Source: a virus. Taken from it: DNA of 20,537 nucleotides. The stretch is taken from positions 1 through 20,537 of the IMG/VR virus record IMGVR_UViG_3300042673_000995; one strand, given 5' to 3'. Positions within the stretch are counted from its first letter, which is position 1. Every line of letters begins with the position of its first letter. Shown here in pieces: positions 16,029 through 20,537 of the stretch. The position numbers and the translations under genes were made by a program. The notes beneath the pieces were generated by a model. That model made no database searches. It saw only the letters and a list, made by a program, of their open reading frames with translations, and was not told the DNA's origin.

Positions 16029-17329
16029 AATAATCTACTTCTAGGTGCTTTTGCTTTTGGTTTCAACTCAAAATAATATCTCATCATTATACTATCCCAA
16101 TGGTCAGGAGAACGACCTATATTAGCTTTTATAACATCTTTAGATATAATACCTAAACGAGTATCTTTATCAATTTCTTTTTGTTTAATTTGCTCCATTT
16201 CTTCACTAACAAGATCACGAATATGAGTATTATTTGAAATCTCACCACATTCTCTATTCTGTATTTTTTTAGCCATTAAAATGGAACATTGACTTTTTAA
16301 ATTTTCATAGTTTTCCCCATTTAAAGCTCTACTATTATTTACAAAACCTTCACATCTTAACATATCTACAAGTCCACCACCAACTCCATCTTCATCTGCT
16401 ATTGTTTGACTATTTGGTATATTGTATTTAGCTTGTAATTTCCTAGCTTCATCAAATGCTTCTACTATTGTATTTTTAGCAAATATAATTACATCAATAC
16501 ACTTCCATTCATTCCATACTCTATAAACGGTTGTATCCTTTCCTTTACGAGCTACATCAATTGTTAAATAATATTTACCTTCATTATTTAAATGTACTGG
16601 ATTAAAATAATCAATAATAGCATCCATATCAATTAATGTAGATGGATCATCATCATATTCCCAATTTCCATAATAAAGTCTTTGTTTTGCATTATTATCT
16701 AATTGCAATAATGATTTTAAATAAGAAGGATGTAAATGTGGATTATCTTGTGGTAATGCTTGAATGAATTTCCTATAATTTTTTAATGTTCCATTCTTAG
16801 ATGGTTGATAAAATTCTTTATATGTCCAATTTTTAGCTGGATTTAAAGTACCTAACATTTTAGGGATTAAATTATATTCTGTTAATTTATATCTTATCCT
16901 TGATTTAACTATTTGCCAGGCTTTGTATACAACTTGGTTACATTCATCAATAAATGCTCCAGTAATCTCCAATGAACCTAAACTATCATAATTAGGATCG
17001 GAAGGATATAAGAATAAATCTTTTAAAATGATCTCACTACCATTTTCAAAGTAAATAACATTTGATTGAGCATTATAATTAAATTCATCACCTATCTCTA
17101 ATTTACTTGCTAATTCAAAGAAAGTATTTAAAGTAGTTTCTTTTAATGTCTTCAGTTTTGCTCTACCCATTAACCATCTTGTTCCTGGATAATTTTGACA
17201 CATTGAAATCAACCAAAGGCATCCAAATGCAGATTTACCACCACCAGCAGCTCCACCATAAAGAACTTCTTCTGTAATTTTATCTTGTAAATAAAATGTT
17301 GCGTGTTCTTGCTTAATCAGTAGTTTCAT
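16025..17329 (-). CDS. terL: Terminase large subunit, 434 aa
   Basis: The packaging motor: an ATPase plus a nuclease that cuts concatemeric DNA. Walker A is GGAAGGGKS at residues 25-33 (Lys32), Walker B is GAFIDE at 124-129 (Asp128, Glu129), and the coupling motif is GTLNP at 160-164. The RNase H-like nuclease has acidic residues at Asp258 (TIDVARKGKDTT), Asp312/Glu313/Asp314 (ADEDGVGGG) and Asp409/Asp412 (SPDHWDS), so all expected sites are present and the protein appears intact. The length is typical for a phage terminase. The start overlaps the small subunit by 17 bases, which also supports co-translation. Transcription proceeds into the tail genes. Confidence 0.95.
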   Translation of the reverse strand: MKLLIKQEHATFYLQDKITEEVLYGGAAGGGKSAFGCLWLISMCQNYPGTRWLMGRAKLKTLKETTLNTFFELASKLEIGDEFNYNAQSNVIYFENGSEIILKDLFLYPSDPNYDSLGSLEITGAFIDECNQVVYKAWQIVKSRIRYKLTEYNLIPKMLGTLNPAKNWTYKEFYQPSKNGTLKNYRKFIQALPQDNPHLHPSYLKSLLQLDNNAKQRLYYGNWEYDDDPSTLIDMDAIIDYFNPVHLNNEGKYYLTIDVARKGKDTTVYRVWNEWKCIDVIIFAKNTIVEAFDEARKLQAKYNIPNSQTIADEDGVGGGLVDMLRCEGFVNNSRALNGENYENLKSQCSILMAKKIQNRECGEISNNTHIRDLVSEEMEQIKQKEIDKDTRLGIISKDVIKANIGRSPDHWDSIMMRYYFELKPKAKAPRSRLL

Positions 17330-17597
17330 TTGGATTTATTCCACTTCCTAATTGAATAACATTTTGTATTTTTTCACCCATTGATGTAATATCTGTTTGT
17401 TGTTTAGGTTTACCAAACATATATTCAAAAAACATTTTAATTGCCCAATCTTTTCCACTATCAATAGCTTCAGAAAGTTTTATAAATGCTTGTTCTTCTA
17501 ATGGCGAAAGTTTTTGTATTAAGTTTTGTTCTTCAGCCTTTGAAGGTCTACCACCATTATTACCTTTAGTACCTTTGTTTTTTACTCTATTATCCAT
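17313..17597 (-). CDS. terS: Probable terminase small subunit, 94 aa
   Basis: A short, basic-to-acidic protein directly before the large terminase, with a 17-base overlap. The N-terminus is Lys/Gly/Asn-rich and leads into GGRPSKAEEQNLIQKLSP, a common opening of Bacteroidota phage terminase small subunits, which recognise packaging sites in DNA. The following helices (EEQAFIKLSEAIDSGKDW and IKMFFEYMFGKPKQQ) and the short tail TSMGEKIQNV fit the same type. It is small for the family (usually ~100-200 aa), but the position, the GRPSK motif and the fused overlap are convincing. A 6-bp inverted repeat lies just upstream at 17604-17625. Confidence 0.8.
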   Translation of the reverse strand: MDNRVKNKGTKGNNGGRPSKAEEQNLIQKLSPLEEQAFIKLSEAIDSGKDWAIKMFFEYMFGKPKQQTDITSMGEKIQNVIQLGSGINPNETTD

Positions 17598-17628
17598 TTT
17601 AAATCAGTTTAAATTAGTTAACTGAATC

Positions 17629-17847
17629 TTATAATATTAATATTATTTTTTTATTTTTCATAGCTTCAATCATACTATCAAAAGAATATTTTGAAAAAGC
17701 TATTTCAATAAATTCTGGTTCATTTCTAATTCTATGACCAAACTTAATAGTAGGTAAAGGACTAATCAATATACCATCTTTAAATACAGCATCAGGAATT
17801 AGTTTTTTTATTTTATCTTCTCTTACTTCTAGTTTTGATCGAATCAT
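17629..17847 (-). CDS. Small unknown phage protein, 72 aa
   Basis: A 72-residue ORF with a mixed charged N-terminus (EVREDKIKKLIPDAVF), a middle segment GILISPLPTIKFGHRIRNEP and a C-terminal helix with FDSMIEAMKNKKIILIL. I recognise no family. It overlaps the preceding gene by 35 bases, longer than other overlaps here, so one of the two could be mis-started. The only in-frame Met near the front is the first one used. The coding strand and reading density are consistent with a real gene. Its position before the terminase suggests an accessory or regulatory role, which is inference only. Confidence 0.5.
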   Translation of the reverse strand: MIRSKLEVREDKIKKLIPDAVFKDGILISPLPTIKFGHRIRNEPEFIEIAFSKYSFDSMIEAMKNKKIILIL

Positions 17848-18001
17848 AGTTCAAATATAATGATTTTAAACAAATAAAATCTTCTGGTTTAGAATTATCG
17901 AATAAATTTACAGTTTTATGAAGGTGTTCAACGTACCCAATCGGAGTAATTACGTTTGTCCGATTAGGTAGGCTCAACAACTTTTCTTTATAATTTAGCA
18001 T
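17813..18001 (-). CDS. Small unknown phage protein, 62 aa
   Basis: A 62-residue ORF with no recognised domain. It opens MLNYKEKLLSLPNRTNVITP and ends in a basic tail (KTRSKRR). It overlaps the end of the MazG-like gene by 7 bases and the next gene by 35 bases. No signal peptide or membrane segment is visible. The long downstream overlap leaves the possibility that either this gene ends early in other strains or the downstream start is later. No function is proposed. Confidence 0.5.
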   Translation of the reverse strand: MLNYKEKLLSLPNRTNVITPIGYVEHLHKTVNLFDNSKPEDFICLKSLYLNYDSIKTRSKRR

Positions 18002-18618
18002 TGCTTAAAAATAAAATAACCTTTAGCAAATAACGATTCAATCATTTCCATTTCACTCATTTCCTTAGATTGGCTTTTCAACTTCTGGATATACAAAGTA
18101 GCATCCATTAATTCTTCTTGTAAATGCTCCAGAAAATCATCTGTATTATTTTCAGCTAAAGTAGTACCATATTTCTCAATACCAACTTTAGAACGATTTT
18201 TAAATTTGTCGGTTACTTGTTTTACTATAGGATCTTTTTTCTTCTTATAAAAGTTAAACCATACATTTGGAACATCTGAAAAATCAAATAGTATTTTATC
18301 GTCTAAATCATCAATAATATAAAATAGATCATGTTCAAAATCAACATCACAAACTTCATAAATTGAACCTTTAGTTGTGCATTTTTCATCATGACAATAA
18401 TAATCATTACAAGCAACTAGCTTTGTTCCTAATCTTATCTCCATCTCATTATCCATTTCTGTAATTAAATTAAAAGATGATGTACTCCAGTAATCAACAT
18501 CACCTATTTTATTAAATCTGTCAGGTTTTAACACTATACCTCTCGTTATATGACTATCCGTATAATTAACTTTAATTGTTAATGGAGATGTTTTCGATTC
18601 AGCTATTATATTTTTCAT
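17995..18618 (-). CDS. MazG-like NTP pyrophosphohydrolase fused to an unknown N-terminal domain, 207 aa
   Basis: The C-terminal part (about residues 132-182) has the all-alpha NTP-PPase pattern of phage MazG-like/dNTP pyrophosphohydrolases: VGIEKYGTTLAENNTDDFLE, then HLQEELMDATLYIQKL. The acidic residues Glu168, Glu169 and Asp172 are in the metal-binding arrangement EExxD. These enzymes hydrolyse nucleoside triphosphates to monophosphates plus pyrophosphate and alter host or phage nucleotide pools. The N-terminal ~125 residues are unlike any domain I recognise and include four cysteines (C70, C75, C80, C90, plus H76) that could bind zinc. The gene is close behind the DUF3127-like gene and the 42-residue ORF, suggesting a shared transcript. 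Confidence 0.7.
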   Translation of the reverse strand: MKNIIAESKTSPLTIKVNYTDSHITRGIVLKPDRFNKIGDVDYWSTSSFNLITEMDNEMEIRLGTKLVACNDYYCHDEKCTTKGSIYEVCDVDFEHDLFYIIDDLDDKILFDFSDVPNVWFNFYKKKKDPIVKQVTDKFKNRSKVGIEKYGTTLAENNTDDFLEHLQEELMDATLYIQKLKSQSKEMSEMEMIESLFAKGYFIFKQC

Positions 18619-18727
18619 TTAAATAAATTTTAATCATTTTCTCTATTGACTTATCAATATGCTTTTCACCATTTTCACGAAACCAAATAAAAAAGTTGAA
18701 TAGTATTATAGCTTCGTTATCTTCCAT
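18599..18727 (-). CDS. Small charged helical protein, 42 aa
   Basis: An ATG at 18727 opens a 42-codon frame to a TGA at 18599. The product is MEDNEAIILFNFFIWFREN followed by a Lys-rich helix (EKHIDKSIEKMIKIYLNEKY). It fills the 87-base gap between the DUF3127-like and MazG-like genes and overlaps each by about 20 bases. This is plausible tiling in such a compact operon. No family is recognised and no Shine-Dalgarno is present, as at other starts here. Chance cannot be excluded for this length. Confidence 0.5.
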   Translation of the reverse strand: MEDNEAIILFNFFIWFRENGEKHIDKSIEKMIKIYLNEKYNS

Positions 18728-18981
18728 GCATTAAGCGAGTTAAAATATTTTTCTTCACCTTGTGGATTTATCCAACATTTACCAGACAAATTAATCTCAA
18801 CTTCCAACATATCTCCAATGTTAAATGCATCAATCAATGCACACTTATCTTTCACTAGCTGAATTAAAATATCATTTGTATAAGCTCCATCCTGAACTGT
18901 GATAACAAATTCACGTTTTGAAAACGATTCCGAAACTTGTATTGTTTCTTTTTTTACTTTTAGTGTTCCTTCTACTTTCAT
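18706..18981 (-). CDS. DUF3127-like OB-fold protein, possible ssDNA-binding protein, 91 aa
   Basis: The sequence has the order expected of the DUF3127 family, which is common in Bacteroidota: an N-terminal strand (MKVEGTLKVKKETIQVSE), FVITVQDG, an acidic helix region (KDKCALIDAFNIGDMLEVEI) and the C-terminal LNAWKITKL ending in an AWKI motif. The family has an OB-like fold, and single-stranded DNA binding is the usual inference. It lies with a helicase and a nuclease, as expected for a replication or recombination cluster. Its start is 23 bases downstream of a promoter-like -7 box. The gene appears intact at the family's usual ~85-130 residue range. Confidence 0.7.
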   Translation of the reverse strand: MKVEGTLKVKKETIQVSESFSKREFVITVQDGAYTNDILIQLVKDKCALIDAFNIGDMLEVEINLSGKCWINPQGEEKYFNSLNAWKITKL

Positions 18982-19003
18982 ATTTTTAGTATTTTATTTG
19001 TCG

Positions 19004-19032
19004 CAAATATAATTAATTTTCTTTAACAACAA
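19004..19032 (-). promoter_or_regulatory. Candidate Bacteroidota-type promoter upstream of the DUF3127-like gene
   Basis: The minus strand carries TTG at 19032-19030 and TATATTTG at 19011-19004, separated by 18 bases. This fits the flavobacterial consensus TTG-N17-23-TAnnTTTG. The -7 box lies in the intergenic gap before the ATG at 18981, leaving a short leader of about 16-20 bases. Part of the -33 region overlaps the end of the nuclease gene. It was found by eye and is AT-rich, so false positives are possible. Confidence 0.5.
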
Positions 19033-19252
19033 CCCATTCACAACCATATTTTTTAACTTCTTCTCCTCTAAATTTTTGTAAAGGTTTTAACGTATCTCCT
19101 TTTTCTTTACATTCAATAAATATAGGATTTTCACCACATTTCAAAGCTAGTAAATCAGCTATTCCATTTTTATTAGTTCGTGTTAGATTTATTACAAAAT
19201 AACCATTACTCTCTAAATCTTTGATAACTTTTGTCTGTAATTTTGAAGCCAT
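19013..19252 (-). CDS. VRR-NUC-like PD-(D/E)XK nuclease, 79 aa
   Basis: A small nuclease of the PD-(D/E)XK superfamily, VRR-NUC type. The active site is visible: GIADLLAL with Asp33, then FIECKEKGDTLKPLQ with Glu47 and Lys49 (E-x-K) and Gln59 in the following helix. These residues bind the metal and cleave DNA, usually on branched structures. 79 residues is at the small end for a standalone VRR-NUC. It starts inside the helicase stop (TAATG), implying translational coupling, and phage VRR-NUC genes are often next to SF2 helicases, supporting a shared role in recombination or replication. No further domain is attached. Confidence 0.8.
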   Translation of the reverse strand: MASKLQTKVIKDLESNGYFVINLTRTNKNGIADLLALKCGENPIFIECKEKGDTLKPLQKFRGEEVKKYGCEWVVVKEN

Positions 19253-20537
19253 TATAATGTTTTTAAAAATTGTTTTTCTGTAAATGTTTTCTTTTGTTTT
19301 ACTACTTTCAATATTTTTTCAGTTAAACTACCTTGTGGATAAACAAAATAAACATTATTTTCTAATCTATTTATGGTTGTTAAACGATCAATTGACTGGA
19401 TAAAATTTGTACCACTAAAACCAAAATTATAAAATACTAAACTATCTGCTGAACTTAAATTAATTCCCATAGCATTGGAATATTGTTGTCCTATGTATGT
19501 TTTATTTGAATTATTAAACTCTTTTATATCTGTAGTATAATTTGTAAAAACTTCTTTTAATAGTTCAAATTCTGCAATGTAATAATAAAATATAGCTATT
19601 TTTTTATCTTTAAATTTATCTCTTATAAAATGAGCTTTTGAATAATCCAAAACTTTAGTATTTCCACTTTCAAATTTAATTGTTCCATTTTCTAACTGGT
19701 GAATCTTTTGCATTAATTTTGATCCAGTATCTGCAAGTATAACTTCCTCTTTACCTTCAATAACTAAATCCTTTTTTAGTCTTTTAATTAATATTTCATT
19801 TATTTTTTCACAATATAAATGTTCAATATTTACTTTTGATTTGAATCCAGAATCTTCTTGTGTATATTTAATTGTGTATTCATCAATTATAGGATTGATT
19901 AAATCCATTTTAGCATTAGAATAATCTTTTACAACTCCATAACCTAAATGTTTCTCAGTTACATCTACAAATATTTTAGACCATTTATAAAAATTACCAT
20001 ATTCTTTAAATGGTGAATAATAAGATAGCCAGAACTGGTGAAATATTTGGGATCCACTTTCAGTACACATTGTTCCACTTAAAAAAATCATAGGTAAATA
20101 TGAATATTTCAATTTAAATTTTTTAGCTCTATTGCTTGGTTTTGGAAAAGCTCCCATTGAATGGTGTTCATCTGAAATAATTAAATCAAAATTATCTTCA
20201 ATCTTATGTAATGATTCTGCATTTATGACAGTTATATTAAATATAAAATTAAAGTTGCTGTAATCGTCTTTAATTGAATTTATAGCCTTCTTTTTAGTTA
20301 TAAATAAAACATTTTTAGCACCGTATAATTTAGCTACATTTAAAGCAGTTAATGTTTTACCAGTTCTAGGTTGCATATTTAAATAAACTATTTTTTTATC
20401 TTGTAATATCTCAACTGCTTTTTGTGAAAGTTCTACCTGGTAATCTCTTAATTTTGGTAATACTTTTTTTTGATTCTCACTTTTTAACGTGAATCTTAAA
20501 GTTGTATTTTCATTATGAAATTTTATAAACTGATCTC
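19252..20537 (-). CDS. SF2 (DEAD/SNF2-like) helicase, 5' end outside the window
   Basis: An open frame continues to the right edge without a start, giving about 427 visible residues, of which the first Met is internal. The residues upstream of that Met (LRDYQVELSQKAVEILQ) look like the helicase Q-motif region. Motif I is PRTGKT just after the Met, motif II is DEHH (20172-20161), motif III-like FLSGTM follows, and motif VI-like QSIDRL precedes the C-terminus. The first RecA-like domain is complete from motif Q to III; the second contains the LVFYNFGFSGTNFIQSIDRL stretch. ATP-driven DNA unwinding or branch migration is expected. It overlaps the nuclease start by one base. The N-terminus is truncated by the window edge. 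Confidence 0.85.
   Translation of the reverse strand, partial: DQFIKFHNENTTLRFTLKSENQKKVLPKLRDYQVELSQKAVEILQDKKIVYLNMQPRTGKTLTALNVAKLYGAKNVLFITKKKAINSIKDDYSNFNFIFNITVINAESLHKIEDNFDLIISDEHHSMGAFPKPSNRAKKFKLKYSYLPMIFLSGTMCTESGSQIFHQFWLSYYSPFKEYGNFYKWSKIFVDVTEKHLGYGVVKDYSNAKMDLINPIIDEYTIKYTQEDSGFKSKVNIEHLYCEKINEILIKRLKKDLVIEGKEEVILADTGSKLMQKIHQLENGTIKFESGNTKVLDYSKAHFIRDKFKDKKIAIFYYYIAEFELLKEVFTNYTTDIKEFNNSNKTYIGQQYSNAMGINLSSADSLVFYNFGFSGTNFIQSIDRLTTINRLENNVYFVYPQGSLTEKILKVVKQKKTFTEKQFLKTL

Noticed and set aside
17852-17859. TATATTTG box before the 72-residue gene
   Set aside because: It is inside the coding sequence of the 62-residue gene; the nearest upstream TTG is only 11 bases away, outside the expected spacing.

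Overview
The window is a contiguous stretch of a tailed double-stranded DNA phage or prophage, very AT-rich, with every supported gene on the minus strand. Genes are packed with 1-4 base stop/start overlaps (TAATG, ATGA), as in one long operon read from high to low coordinates. The likely host is a Bacteroidota, probably Flavobacteriia. Three things point there: A-rich gene starts without Shine-Dalgarno sequences, a TTG-N18-TATATTTG promoter-like site that fits the flavobacterial consensus, and capsid, tube and tape-measure proteins that look like those of Bacteroidota phages. A tape measure and a candidate tube protein with no visible sheath suggest a siphovirus, but the sheath could lie outside the window. 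No integrase, repressor, lysis gene, tRNA or CRISPR is visible.

In transcription order, the right end (20537 to about 17600) is a DNA-metabolism and small-gene module. It holds a 5'-truncated SF2 helicase, a VRR-NUC-like nuclease, a DUF3127-like OB-fold protein behind the promoter candidate, a 42-residue ORF, a MazG-like NTP pyrophosphohydrolase fused to an unknown N-terminal domain, and two small unknown genes.

Next comes packaging (small and large terminase, 17597-16025). After it lies a tail and neck block (16028-7895): a possible tail chaperone, a terminator-like protein, a tiny membrane peptide, a gp10-like neck protein, three structural proteins, the 929-residue tape measure and a small helix-turn-helix protein. 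A beta-helix fibre follows (7898-6207).

The head module comes last: ClpP-type protease fused to a scaffold, HK97-type capsid protein, tube-like protein between two hairpin terminators, an unknown protein, portal, head-tail adaptor, and a second fibre cut by the left edge. This order (terminase, tail, protease, capsid, portal, adaptor) differs from the usual lambda/HK97 order of terminase, portal, protease, capsid, tail. Together the genes would make the procapsid, fill it with DNA, build the tail around the tape measure and display fibres that bind the host.
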